From Epiperipatus broadwayi (Eukaryota; Onychophora; Udeonychophora; Euonychophora; Peripatidae), in NCBI GenBank assembly GCA_028023455.1, contig JAQFVV010000031.1, positions 4,282,001-4,346,000 on the forward strand: a DNA stretch of 64,000 nt. Reading direction: 5' to 3'. Of the stretch, positions 11,850-24,104 are shown piece by piece; within the stretch, counting starts at the first letter, position 1, and every line of letters begins with the position of its first letter. A model generated the notes under the pieces. That model had not been told where the DNA came from, did no database searches, and was given only the letters and a program-made list of their open reading frames with translations. The position numbers and the translations under genes are program-made.

Positions 11850-14800
11850 GACTGTCATATCAATATTTCTTTATATATGTAAGACCATGGGACAGATCTC
11901 CAATTAATTAGGGAGTAATTTTCTTTACTTAATTTTTTTTCTTATATAAAATAACTGCATAGGTTTTGATTTAGCCTATATAATAGATGTCCATGTATTG
12001 TAAACTTATGACATGATCATTCACATTTTATTTTATATGTATTTAATATTAATGCCAAATATGTTGTGTATATTTAGCATTTCTTTGTTGTCTAATTTCA
12101 TGATTATTTTATTGCATGCCTTCAGCAGGCATTATATCACTGCTTCTGATTTTATTTGATGTGTTCTTCCTGAATCAGTTTCATGCTAATGCGGGAACAT
12201 TCGTATTTCTTTTTTAGACCTGGAGGGTATTGTTCTTGTCTTGTTACCAATGTAGTAGATTGTTCCTGCCTCTTAATGAGAGTTATTAAGGGTTATATGA
12301 AGATGTTCATTCCATGACCCATTTATTTTATGAAATTTGAATCTAACTTTGCAACCGCGAAGATATTCCCTTCATTGCCTTCTTCCTGGATTTGTTATTA
12401 TGTTAGAAACTCGTATTGCTTTTGTATGTTAAACTCTGATATTTCAGCATTGATGGATCATGATCATGAGAGCTATGCGATCATCTATTTTAACCATATT
12501 TTATAGAGTTAATTAAACTTACCCTGCTTCATTTATTATCATGTATCTGCTTGAGAGATATCTTCCCCAAAGATCAAATGTATATATCATCTAAGGTCTC
12601 TTATCTCTATATATGCATATTATACATTGAATCTTTTGTTATAAGTAATCATTAATTAGTGTCATTCTCACTTCTCCAATGAGTCTTGCAACAAATTAAG
12701 CTATAATCATTTCTTTTGTTTATTTCTGTTGCTTATAATTTTATTATTACTAAAGTGTTTGTATTTTCACGTATATAATAGATTGTGTTGATTGTCTTGT
12801 TTGTCACAGGGAAGTCATATAGCTATAATTTAATTCTAAGAGTCTCTTTCTCCCTGATCACCAAGCCTAATTAAAATGAAGTAGTATGTGGATTGAAATG
12901 AGTTGTGGTGGTTTAACTCACCCTAGTGTGATTTTGCTGTTATCAGCTCATTCCAACCATTACAGTATTAAGATAAACTTAATAATAAGTTTTTTGTAAA
13001 AGAAGTTTAATACTTAGATATTAGTTCAGCACCGAGATGTTACATCTGTATTAGTCCAGCAATAAGTTTCTAATCTTGCGGTCTTGAAAATAACTTCTAC
13101 CTGGGAGCTTTCAAACTTAATCTATCAATTTGAAAAAATGTTAATTTCTAAGGGATTGTCTTTAGTAGTGGGCAGTTCCCAAATTTTAATTATTTACTTT
13201 TATAAAAAAAAAAAAATACTAAGCGCATTTGCTTTGAAAAAATTAAAGATGGACAATAAGTCCCATGTACATGTTATTTTCGCCAGATCATCAATTATTT
13301 ATTCCAGCATTCTTTCATAACATCACTGCTTATTTTCAATCGTAAAATGATAGTCAAAACCAACATTTTGACTAATGACTTTCTCTCATTTGAATTATAT
13401 AATATTCTGTACAAAATTGATTCCTTTTTTTTTTTAAGAAGATTGTAAATGTGTTTAATTTGGTCTTTATATACACATTTGTTTGTGCCGCGACTTTCAT
13501 CAGTGCCAGACTAATATATAAGTACGAAAAGTTTTTTGTTAAAAGAAAAAATAGATTTAAAAAAAAAATGTTAGTTTGTAAATTGAAAGGAATTTTTTAA
13601 AAATAGAATATTACTGATTATAAAGCAATCTAAATTGAAATTAATATAAGATAAAGTAATGAATGTTTTAACAATATAATTTATAATATGTGTATATATA
13701 TAATTTTTGGTTAATGTTTACACATATTAAATGCTTTTAGTTTTTTTAATTTTATAAAAATTAATGTATGTTTTGTAATGTATTGAATTATTGGAATATA
13801 AAAATTAAGAAGACTGAAAATATCCTATTACTACTTCATAATGAATCTGACTAGATGCTGTTATGTTATTAGAAACTGAATGAAAGTTTTGAGCAAAGAA
13901 TCATCAGATCATCAGAAGCAAATGTAACTAATAAGCAGTCATTCTTAGTGACTGACTATAAAAGAGGCATACTATTAAATCTTAGGCTAATCATTATTAT
14001 GACAATGCTCATTTTAGAGGAAAATATTATAAAAGAGCAATCATCAATATTTCTTGCTGCATGTACATATTTAGATGCTAACAACACTTGTTATAAAAAT
14101 ATGCTATATTATTGAATGCTGTAGCCTTTAAATGCTAATTATTATTAATTCTCAGGGTTATTTGGAATTATGATATACTGGTATCATGCATAAAATAAGT
14201 GATCATGAAACAATAGTGTATGGATCAGTGCTATTTAAATAATTCTAAAGAGAATTATCTAGATATTCATACATAAGTATCACAAATTCTGTTAAATCCA
14301 AAACCAGCTTTTGGATTATAAGAACTATGTTGAACTCTTAAGGTCTATAATAAAAATAAATGATTTCCAATTTTGGTTTACACAGAAATTAAATATTTTC
14401 ATAGATTGATAACACAGTAATACATGTAATATTGTTTAAATCATAGTTTACATATATGTTTGTATATAAATAGTAAGTAGTCTTAAATCATTGCATCTAC
14501 TAATATAAAAAATATTTATATTAAATCTAGGCTAAACTATTTTAATAATATATAATTCCAATTAGTTTGAATAAAAAAGCTAAGTTGACCAAAATATAGA
14601 CACTTATAGATATACAATACAGTAAAAAAAAATGTCAATTTTTAATTATTTTTACTTTCAAAATATATAAAGCTAACTTATTTTTTTATATAAAAATGAT
14701 AGAGGAATTTATTTTGAAATATATAAGTATTATGAATATTTTAATAATTTTAATTTATTTTTAACTTTTGAACCAAATCATTATTTTTAATCTGTCGTTT

Positions 14801-15285
14801 AATGTAAAAATATCCTAGGACAAGTAAAATCTGACCATTGTTTTAAATCATGAATAAAAGAAAATTTGGTGGAATAAAATCGTAAAAAAGATTGTATCTA
14901 ACTTAGTTCTTATTTTCAATCTTTATTCTATAAAATTAGAAATTTTTTGAACTTTTCAATTTGTTAATCTATTTATTCAAAAATTTATTTTTGAAACAAA
15001 TTTATAAAAGTTTATAAGAGAAATTTCCTTTCTTTTTATGCCATAAAAAATTGATTTTTTTTTAGTGCTGGAATCAGCATTTGAAATACTGCAATTATAT
15101 ATGTACTTTCTTAACAATTGATTTCTTTTTCAGACATTTTCAAAAATAGGCTTTATGCTTAAGCAGTCTATATATGTATAAATAATAAATATAATTGTGA
15201 TTAACTATTATACACATTCTTTCAATCTGCAGAAGTACTTAACCCTCTTCAACTGCTGTTAAAATTTAAAAAACATAACAGAAGC
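11850..15285. other. AT-rich sequence without recognised genes
   Basis: Scanned on both strands. 12,130-12,480 is somewhat less AT-rich but has no usable frame. The open stretch at 13,084-13,320 has no recognisable domain and lacks an ATG at its start, so I do not treat it as a gene. Confidence 0.4.
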
Positions 15286-15293
15286 AAACGTCA

Positions 15294-17050
15294 TCAACTC
15301 AAATCCCAGAATTCACGAATTTTAATGTTAGTGGCTTCTCTATTAAGTATATTCATTTTATTTCTAATTATGAAAATTGGCTTTTTTATTTTTCTTTTAT
15401 TATAGGTTGTCTTTTCATGAAGAATCTTAACATTTTCAAGATTAAACTTAAATTTATATTTACATGTCCTTTCATGATCCAAGTAAATTGAAGCAGTCAT
15501 TAAATTATTATTATTTTTATTTTTTACATGCTTGTATAACAATTGATGATTTTTAGTATTTTCTCTATACTCCACCTTGATTCCCTATATATGATGACGT
15601 ACATCCACAAAAATTTGATAAACAACATTACTTTTTTGTTTGATAGGTATGATACTTTTAGAATTATTCACTAACTTATTACTATTGTTTGTAGCACAAA
15701 ATGAAACCTTAAACACATTGTTATATATATATTAAAAAATTTCATTTGAGCATTTGAAATATATGGAATAGATTTTCCATTTTTATTATCAATCTACAAC
15801 ATTTTTAAATCATTATACTTCTTTTTAAATCGACATAAAGTATTATTAATTTGTCAATCTTATAACCAACTTCAAGCAATTCCTTAGCAAATATTACAAT
15901 ATTTTTTAATTTATCGCTTTTGATAGTGACATAATTTTTCATTACAAAACAAAGAAGATCTAAAACTTGCCATCTCATGCATAATGGGTACTTTTGATGT
16001 AGAATTTATATATCTTCTTTTTTGCAATGGTTTGATTCCTAATTTATAACTTAACTATTATCTCTTGTAATAAATAAATCCAAATACTTAATACTTTTGT
16101 TCTGTTCTTTTTCAATAGCTTATTTCAAGCCATTCAAATTATTTAACTCCTCTACAAACAAATTTATAATATTGATATGTCCACAAACAAAAAAACATCA
16201 TCCATATCCATTTTGTAAATTTTAATATCTTTAAAAGTACATATATTTAAAATTTTACTCTTATATGTAGGCAAAACAAAATTGCAAACTTGTGCAATAT
16301 CAGGCAGACACATAGGCTAACCTTTAGTTGTTTTATAATATCCATCTTTAAAAGAAGCAATGATGATACCGTCAAAAAATTTTAAAAAATCAAAAGTTGA
16401 AGCAACAGTACTTTTTCCAAATCCTAAAATCTCTTGTAATAGCTTGCCAATATATTTAGATGTCTGATATACAAATGAACCACCAAAATCTATCATAATT
16501 CACAAATGATTTTCTTTTTTATGTAATTTTATATTTGCAAAAATATGAAGATATATAGTGTAGAAAGGATATATATTATAGTACACTTTATTACTTATGG
16601 TTTTATTTTTAGCTTTTTTAAAAAAATATTGCTAATAAATTTTATTATCTGACCATCCATATTATATTCTTCCATCAAAAAGAAATCAAGTTTATCCATT
16701 TACATTTTAACTTTCTCAATATACTAAAACTTCATTAAATTCATCCTTAGACCTTTATCTTCTTTCAAACAAATTATATTATCACTTTTAAACTTCTGTT
16801 TAAATTCCAAAATGGCCAGTTCCCATGAATTTTCATATGAAATCACATTAAATTTATGACAAATTTTTTTTATATAATTTCATCAGCAATATGACTTTGA
16901 CTATTAATCATTTCAAATAAATATTGAACAGCTGCAATCAGTTCCAAATTATAATCTTCTAGCCTTTTGTCATATTTAACTCTGTGACTTAATACATATT
17001 TCTGAATCAAATGTGTCCTTTTATCTGACAAATTTTCAAAATTCATATGA
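15294..17050 (-). mobile_element. Penelope-like element A (decayed RT plus GIY-YIG)
   Basis: Read on the minus strand, pieces of a Penelope-like polyprotein appear in order across frameshifts and stops. First is an N-terminal helical region (about 17,045-16,886, with HLIQKYVLSHRVKYDKR). Then comes ICLKEDKG (about 16,780-16,751), typical of the first conserved RT block of this class. RT blocks near 16,500-16,300 include IMDFGGSF and the degenerate KG*PMCLPDIAQ. The metal-binding YKMDMDDVF lies at about 16,217-16,194. A C-terminal GIY-YIG region (about 15,650-15,294) contains NVVYQI. These elements copy RNA at a nicked target using the fused endonuclease. This copy is inactive and is more diverged than elements B and C, so probably a different family. 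Confidence 0.8.
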
Positions 17051-18180
17051 ATATAAGTTTAAGGATACTGCTTATTAATTAACGGACATTGTATTTGTGT
17101 GTATATATATGAATGGCAGCAGATTTTTCACTTACATGCATACTATATGCATATATTAATGAACTATTGTATCAACAGACTATACTTCTATAAATATGTA
17201 TATAGACTTCATGTAAACTAGTCAATTCAGGTTTCTTTCCTCAGCTTATGTATGGAAGTGACCCATCTTCACATAGATTGCTGTATGACATGTTCTGATT
17301 AATAGATATGATGAAAGCTGATCATTCTCCATTTCAGATTTAGCTTCTATAATTTTTAAACTTCAGATATTACAGGTGGTGTCTTCTACACACATATTGA
17401 ACTATGGGTCACCACAGGTCTATGAATTCTTCTTTTGGAGCCTCAAACTCAACCAGCATGTGTGGACAACTAATTACTGCCTACATTTTTTTAACCCAGC
17501 TGATCCCTTCAGTTTACTCATACATGGCCAAGCTCCATAATTAAAGTGAGGACAATTTTGCAAAATGATCTTCAGTGTGAATGATATTTTTAGCCATACA
17601 ACAATTTTTTAACAATTTTTTTATTGAAACTAATTTTTAACATAATTAAAAGAACAAAACAAATTGTAAAAGAGAGAAATGTATTTAAGAAAATAAAATA
17701 AGAAGACTTTTTATATTAGCAAGAATAATGTAATTTTCCCTCTTTCCACTGATAAATTTTTTTATAATTATTAAGCAAAAATAACTTTAATGATCAGAGA
17801 ATAACATAAAAGCAAAAAAAATATCTTTACAGCCAATTCTTTTTGTCAAATAAAATATGAGCACGAGCAACTTTCTTGAGAAAGTTGAATTTCTTTATTT
17901 AAAGCTTTGAATTATAGAATTTGCTATTCTTCTGCCATCTATTAATAAAATGAAAACTAGATTGCATTTTTATCAATAATTTGAAAGTATTTACTGCAAT
18001 ATTGTAATAGCAGAATTGGAATACAGACTATTCAAATGCCATCTGAGATACCTCATCTGCAAAGATAAGTGTTAATATCTTTCTAAGATAAATTGGAATT
18101 TGTGATGAAAACTAATCACAAATATCAATGAATGTACAAAAATTGGTAAGCAGAGCATTAAATATTTTTCCTGCTTAACA
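17051..18180. other. Unassigned sequence between two Penelope-like elements
   Basis: 17,220-17,560 is less AT-rich but has no frame or family match that I recognise. 17,580-18,000 is simple AT-rich DNA. Confidence 0.35.
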
Positions 18181-19617
18181 AATACAAGAAGAACTACAAT
18201 AGAATTTTTTTTATCTCAAGAGCTGAGTACACAAACAAAATGGAAGAGCAGATCAACAAACTTAAGTTCACATGCATAACTGAAAACAATAATAAAATCA
18301 ACAAAGATAGATTCATATCCAATATATTAAGGACTCATAAAGATAAAACACTATCTAGGGCTGAATATTTCAGAATCTATCCATCATCTTCCATACCACC
18401 TAGAATGTTTGCCAACATAAAACTGCATAAAGAAAACTCTCTTCAGATTAATGCTCGACATTGGAGGCATCCACTATTTCCAAACTGCAAAAATGATCAA
18501 CCTATGGCTTATAGATTCACTGCGATTTGGAAACCACACTGTCAAATCATCATTTTAATTTGTGGAAAGAATAAAAAATGCTAAAATAGATTTAGAATAC
18601 AAAATGACTGTATGCGATGTCAATGAACTCTATGGCTCAATTAACAGAAAAACCTCCATTGTCATCATCACAGATGAACTAAATAAGAAAAATTATCCAA
18701 CAAAACAAATTGATTTTATAATAGAATTCTTGAAGTGGCTGGATAACAACATATTCGCTAAATTTGAAAACAAATGGTATGTTATGAATGACGGTTGGCC
18801 AATGGGACTGCCAATGAATGGAAGTGTTGCTAGTATTGTCATAAACCATTATGAAAGCCAAATTCTTACAAAACACTTCACAACAGAACCAACTCTCATA
18901 TACACTTGATATATTTATGACATTTTTATCACAGCAAAACCTTCCACCACTATCAACATACAAAATGAATTTCAAGCCATATCAGGATTAACCTTCAGTA
19001 GAATGGATGAAAACAAGGAACAAGAAATAAAATATCTAGACTTGATAATAAAAAGAGAGAACACATACCTAGATTACAAAATGATAATTAAACTGCTGCA
19101 CATAAGAGGTTACACAAGACCAAAGTTTAATATCCCCAACACATATAAATGGGCAAGTATGAATGCTTTCCAATTCAGAAATCACCATTTATGTAAATAC
19201 ACGGGGGATAGGAAAAACAACATCCATAAATATATAAAGGAAATGACCAACATAAGCTTTAAACCCAATACTATCCATCAGAGAATAAAAATATTTTATA
19301 GAAAACTCAATAATAAACAACCTAAAGACAATATGAAATATTTAACTATTCCATTTATACCTAATGTAACTTCAAAAATTACTAAAAAATTGACTAATGA
19401 TTTCAATTTAGCTTCAGAACACCTCCTAACACTAACCAACTAATAAATAATTCCAAAGATAAAATAGAAAAAGATCAAGTCCCTCAAGTGGTCTATAAAA
19501 TAGCATGCCCTCAATTAGGCTGCCAGGCATCTTACTACGGTGAGACTCAGCTAACATCAACACAAGAATTTACCAACACAGGTATGCATACAACAGGGTT
19601 AAAAAATAAAAATGAAG

Positions 19618-19714
19618 TCAAGCATTGGTGGTCAAGAGGTCAGCAACAGCTGCTTTATAAGTAGTTGTCCCGGGTTAGCGGGTTCACTTCCTGGCCGATG
19701 CTATGACACATAAG
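19618..19714 (+). mobile_element. tRNA-derived SINE, copy 1, inside Penelope-like element B
   Basis: A tRNA-like body beginning GCATTGGTGGTC with box A (tggtggtcaagaggtcagc) and box B (GGTTCACTTCC) is followed by a very short tail (tatgacacataag). The 15-base direct repeat aaaataaaaatgaag flanks it exactly (19,603-19,617 and 19,715-19,729). Removing the SINE and one copy of that repeat rejoins the interrupted element B, giving the order of events. The short A-rich tail and duplication length fit LINE-driven retroposition. Confidence 0.9.
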
Positions 19715-19980
19715 AAAATAAAAATGAAGGAACATCAATCTTCTGAGATTACCAAGCAGTCACAGGCCATGTGTTCTAACCCAGTTCTGCCAAATAATTT
19801 GCACAGAGAGGAGTGATGCCAAAAGAAAGATCAAAGAGGCTTTTTACATAGCAAATGATCCCAGTGACATTAATAGAAGAGAGGCATGCTTTGCTCTCTC
19901 CAAACAATGGACTAAATAATTAAAAATTCAAGCTCATTTGCATATGTGTACAATAAATTACAACAGTCTTCATTCGTAAA

Positions 19981-20026
19981 GCTATGAGTATGAGATTAGA
20001 ATACTAAATCTCGAAAGTGCTAAGCA
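19981..20026 (+). ncRNA. Possible degenerate hammerhead in the 3' region of Penelope-like element B
   Basis: GCTATGAGTATGA is followed by a strong hairpin (GAGATTAG pairing with CTAAATCTC) and then GAAA and GTGCTAAGC. This has the spacing of a hammerhead stem II followed by GAAA, but the CTGATGA core is not intact. A related segment sits at the same place in element C (27,322-27,360). Penelope-like elements are known to carry hammerhead motifs in their terminal repeats. I read this as a relic and am not sure of it. Confidence 0.35.
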
Positions 20027-20564
20027 GGCATATTAAACATTATAGTATAATTACAGCTTCATTAACGCATGCGGAAAAATTGCATATGTATAATATATCA
20101 AAGCAAAATAGATTCAATAATAGGTTTTTAATAAAAAAAAATTATTTCTATATACAGACATATTGAAAACAACTTTTATGATTATATGTTTTTAAAAAAA
20201 GATCTTTGTTTAAGAATATATATATATTGCTACATTAAAAATTTAAAATTTTGTCAAAATCAGAAATAAATAATTATATCAGAGACTTTTTTATATAATT
20301 TTCAATAATTTATTTCAAATGTTAAAAAAAAAGTATTATCCATGTAATTAATATTTAAGTCATTCTAGATTTTATTGCAATATTTTATATAAGTAACTTT
20401 TGTCTGTGTTCATTTTTTTCTTTAAACTTTAATTATATATGCATGTATACATTATCAAGATTACATCTCCACTGTGTTGTGAAATGAAAATTGAAGTCCA
20501 TTTCAATATGTTTATAACATGTATTTAAAATATATCATCATCAACTATTATTAATTCACTGCAA

Positions 20565-22005
20565 TATGAAGGTCTTTCCCAGTTCAGTCCATCTGCAACC
20601 TCTGGCCTCCCTTCTTCACATCATCTCTGCACACTGTCTTATTTCATCCACCCATCTCACATGGGGTCTCTTTCTGAGTTATCCAGCTATTATCATATCT
20701 TCTAGCAATATGTCCAGTCCAACTTCATTTCAGTCTTTTAATTCTTTCAATGAGGCCAGTAACACTTGTTTTTTTCTTTACCCATGTATTGCATTTTCAA
20801 TCTCTTATTCATAAATTTAATTGCATGTCTCACTTCTTCATTTAAAATCCTGTGCAATTCAGAAGATATAATAGTTGTAGGAGGTACTTGTTCTTTATTA
20901 TTATATAATTCATGATAAAACTTTTCTACCCATTTTATAATGCCATCTCTTTTTTTTATTAAGAGTTCCATCTTTTTTTCTTATTGCCAATATAAGTTTC
21001 CTACCAATACTACTTTTATTTTTTTCTACATCTTTCCTTGCTAGTTCACAATTATACTTTCTTATAGCTTTAGCAACTCTTTTTTGCACCATTTTACAAA
21101 ATTTTAGATATTCAATCCTTTTTAATGCATCATTTTATATATCTTCATATTCCTTCTTTTCTTCATAAATTCTCTAAACTCAGTAGAAATTTTATTGGTC
21201 AATTGCTGTTTTTTTTTTTTTTTACCAGCTATCATTGTTGCAGTTTTTAAAAGTGTATATGTTATTTTCCTATGAATTTTATTCAAATCTGAATCATGTT
21301 ATTTGAAAACGATTTGCAAGTTCTAATTTAAATTCATTAGAATGTTTTTGAAGATTAGGAATATCAACTGTGAATATTGTTTTTCTTAATAATTTTTGTC
21401 TCTCTAGTTTTGCATTAACACGTATCTTACATCTTACTAATCTATGATCACTTTCTGTGTTGAATTTATTAAGAATATTATAATCTTGAAATATGTATTT
21501 TTCTGGTAATCAAAATATAATCCAATTCTGCTGTATCTTCATTTGGATGCTTCCATGTCCATTTTCTTTTCACATTTTTTTCAAAAAAAGAATTTATAAT
21601 ATAGTTTTTCTTTTTCTGCAAACTCTACAAGTCTATGTTTTTTCTAATTTTTATTACCATAACCAAATTTATCTACAGCACTTTCATCTTTCATTTGTTT
21701 ACCAATTCTAGCATTAATGTCTCCCATAAAAATTGTGAAATGTTGTTTGCTCTGATTAAAAGCCTTTTATATATCCATATAAAAATCTACTACTTCATCA
21801 CTATGAGAACTTGTTAGAGTGTAAACCTGAATTATCTGCATTTTGTATCTGCTATTAAGTTGAATAACTAATCTTGCTGCTTTGTCTGATATTCCATCAT
21901 TTCCTATAATGTTGTTCTTCCACTTTTTATTTATAATGAATCCTATTCCACTTATGCTTCCAATATTTGTGCCTTTTTAAAATCAATTGTCTCTTTACCT
22001 TTACT
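20565..22005 (-). mobile_element. RTE-type LINE, endonuclease kept, RT core deleted
   Basis: On the minus strand an apurinic-type endonuclease is readable from 22,005 to about 21,300: GIGFIINKKWKNNIIGNDG, VYTLTSSHSDEVVDFY, the catalytic MGDINARIG (21,727-21,701) and SDHRLVRCK (SDHR at 21,452-21,441). A linker follows (KMVQKRVAKAIRKYNCELA, about 21,110-21,055), then the start of the RT region (WVEKFYHELY, SSELHRILNEEV). Near 20,810-20,850 the sequence jumps straight to the C-terminal end (RKRPHVRWVDEIRQC, RWTELGKTF), so the catalytic RT blocks are missing. There are several stops and frameshifts. The 3' end carries an atcatcatcaac-type tail. The endonuclease and C-terminal motifs identify an RTE-like element. 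Confidence 0.85.
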
Positions 22006-22325
22006 TCATAAATAATAATAAATATAATATGTTTATATATAAAATGAAGTTATAGTATATTTTATTTTTAAAAAGTTATTATTTTTTTTAATCTGAAGAA
22101 GACTACTAGATAGTCAAAACTTGAAGGTAGTTAAATAAAAAATGAAAAGTGCATGGAAAGTATATGGTTTTTTTTTTTTAAAGATTTGATATACGCATTT
22201 CAAGAAATGGAAGACATATTGAGCATCTTGGAAAGATGAATATGCTTTCTATGTGCATAAGATTTTTTTATATAAAAAGTTTGATTATAGTTTGTACTAG
22301 GAAAAAATTGTTTATGCTTTTCAAA
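22005..22325. other. AT-rich spacer
   Basis: No feature recognised apart from poly-A/T runs. Confidence 0.4.
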
Positions 22326-22490
22326 TTATTGGTGATTATTTATCTTTTCTGCATGTGTGTGGTCATGTGTATCTGTAGTATGAGATAGTGTGGATAGTGA
22401 AGTTGCTTGAAAATCTGAGTTCAAATCCCATATATTTACAATTAGGCTCCAGGTTTAAGAGTGTCTGGTATTTCAAATCTTATATGTAGT
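22325..22490 (+). mobile_element. Hammerhead repeat, family 2: fragment starting at the predicted cleavage site
   Basis: The match to the copy at 54,707-54,800 begins at TTGGTGAT, the base just after the predicted ribozyme cut in family 2, and continues through the pol III-like segment to a good box B (GAGTTCAAATCCC). The ribozyme itself is absent. A 5' boundary at the cut site is what insertion of a self-cleaved RNA would give. Confidence 0.6.
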
Positions 22491-22734
22491 ATGTACAAAA
22501 ATTAAATAAATTAAATTTATAATATTTTTACATTTATATTATTGATTATTAAAGTTGTGTAGGATATATTTTATTTATTCTGTATTTTATTGTATTATAT
22601 AGTTAATTCTTTGAAATTTTATTGAATCTCTTTATCATAATTTTATTCTATTTTATTCATGTTTTATTTTGTTATCATTGTTGTTTTATTTCCATTGTGT
22701 ATCACTGGATAGTGTTCTATATGTAGTAATTGAT

Positions 22735-22800
22735 TAACATTATAAAGGGCACAAAATCATGTGCTGAAAAAGGCTTTTTATGTATAATTAGTATTAATAT
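22735..22800 (+). repeat. Hairpin segment shared with the GIY-YIG element at 25.5-26.3 kb
   Basis: The string ggctttttatgtata with an upstream GGGCAC...GTGCTGAAA hairpin matches, on the opposite strand, the 3' region of the GIY-YIG element (25,600-25,660). The same hairpin followed by GAAA in two places suggests a terminal motif of that element family. A CTGATGA core is not present in either. Confidence 0.5.
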
Positions 22801-23229
22801 ATATTGGCTGTTTTATATGATATTTTTATTATTTATTATAATAATGGACTTCATTAATTTCCATGTTTGATGATTATTGGTTTTATATTATACTCCTTTA
22901 CCCTGCTTAGCGAGGACAGTTGTTTCCACAAAACTCTTTGTAAAACAAGAATATTGTATATAAAACAAGCAGTCATTATTTTGTTTGGGGGAAAAATTTA
23001 CATGGTAACTCCAAATAAAAATTACACTATAAACTGTGAATATTGTATTTTCAAACAATAACTTAATTAATATAATAATTAAAAAAACTCTTGCATGAAT
23101 GATAATGCACTTTAAATCTATATTAAAAGAAAAAACACTTAAAGTTAGTTCTATGGCTGAAGATCTCTGAAGAAAAATTTTAGAATCTTTGATTTTTTTT
23201 TTTTACACACCATTTTATAATGACAAATT

Positions 23230-23815
23230 ATTTGACCTAAGGCATTTTAAAATTTGCTGCAGCATTCTAATTTGGGTCACATTTGTTCAAAATGTTCTTC
23301 ATGGTTTCCTGATGTGAAATAAATGCTTTCTTTATCTTAATGTCCATATTCTTCTCTACAGGCTTGTTGATTATCTTTTTTTCATTATCTTCCTTTTCTT
23401 CATCCAGTTGCATTAATTGCTTGTTAGTTAATTCTTCTATGTGTGATTCCAAAAGCTCTTCAATGTTATCATTAACTTGTGTAAATCCAACTTTCTTCTT
23501 TAGGTCAAATATGTTTTTTATATGATTGAAGTGGATTTTTTTTCAACTTTGGTGCCTATTGTGAATTGCAGGCAAATTTTTTCCCATGTAAGTTTAAGAG
23601 TTTTATTAATGACTTTAGTCTGTGCATTACCTATAAAATCAACAACTGTTTTTATATTGAAGTCCTTCCAGAATTGTCTTATCAGCATCTTTATCCAAAG
23701 TGTTGATAAGATGGTACATTAGTTGTTGATGGTAGTACACTTTGAATGTTGCGATGATTTTTGATCCATAGATTGAAGAAGTGATGTGTTGTTTGGTGGT
23801 ATTAGTTGTTACTAT
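23230..23815 (-). pseudogene. Tigger/pogo-type DDE transposase fragment
   Basis: The minus strand encodes PPNNTSLLQSMDQ (about 23,800-23,760) and, after a one-base shift, IIATFKVYY (about 23,757-23,731). This is the segment around the third catalytic acidic residue of Tigger-like transposases. Further on, IEELLESHIEELTNKQLM and a run of acidic and lysine residues (to 23,267) match the C-terminal tail typical of these proteins. The middle is broken by stops and shifts, and nothing of the N-terminal DNA-binding part is seen upstream. The protein would have cut and joined terminal inverted repeats. It is dead here. Confidence 0.75.
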
Positions 23816-24104
23816 GATTCCAATTGAAAATTTATGTATCTATAAACTTAAAATAAGAAATCTTTTTTTTTTTAATATCATTAGAAAAAAAGTACTTTTA
23901 TTGTGCAAATGTAAAGCAAAATGGATTGAGAAATGGAAAGCAAACTTGTGATTCACAATTTTTTATGTTCTTCTGAATATTTGTTTCTCATTGCAGCACT
24001 GAAAAGCTCCCATAATGAAGTTACTTCTTTTTTTAACTTGCAGTATTATATTACTTACTTGAAATTATTTAGAATTTTTAAAAAAGCAGTGTTTAATAAC
24101 AAGT

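Larger units (their letters stand above)
18190..20060 (+). mobile_element. Penelope-like element B, split by a SINE
   Basis: A nearly full-length RT-endonuclease is readable with a few lesions. The N-terminal part of RT (18,240 to about 18,437, with PSSSIPPRMFANIKLHK) is followed by a frameshift. The same protein then continues in another frame (LRLMLDIGGIHYF), through a stop near 18,555. RT continues with VNELYGSINRK and the WPMGLPMNGSV block (18,795-18,830). A stop at 18,907-18,909 precedes YIYDIF, where relatives have YVDDIF. The thumb-like region runs to 19,443. The GIY-YIG domain starts at about 19,493 (VVYKIACPQ, then YYGETQ), is broken by a SINE at 19,618-19,714, and resumes with KIKEAFYIANDPSDINRR, ending at a stop at 19,917-19,919. 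The 3' flank to about 20,026 matches that of element C, showing one family. It is inactive. Confidence 0.85.

Noticed and set aside
13084-13320. 78-codon open stretch as a gene
   Set aside because: No ATG start, a poly-A-derived lysine run and no domain. It reads as chance AT-rich frame.
13495-13530. Minus-strand CTGATGA near GTCGCGGCAC as a hammerhead
   Set aside because: No GAAA and no closing stems.
18679-18975. Minus-strand open stretch
   Set aside because: It is the antisense shadow of the Penelope-like RT reading on the plus strand.
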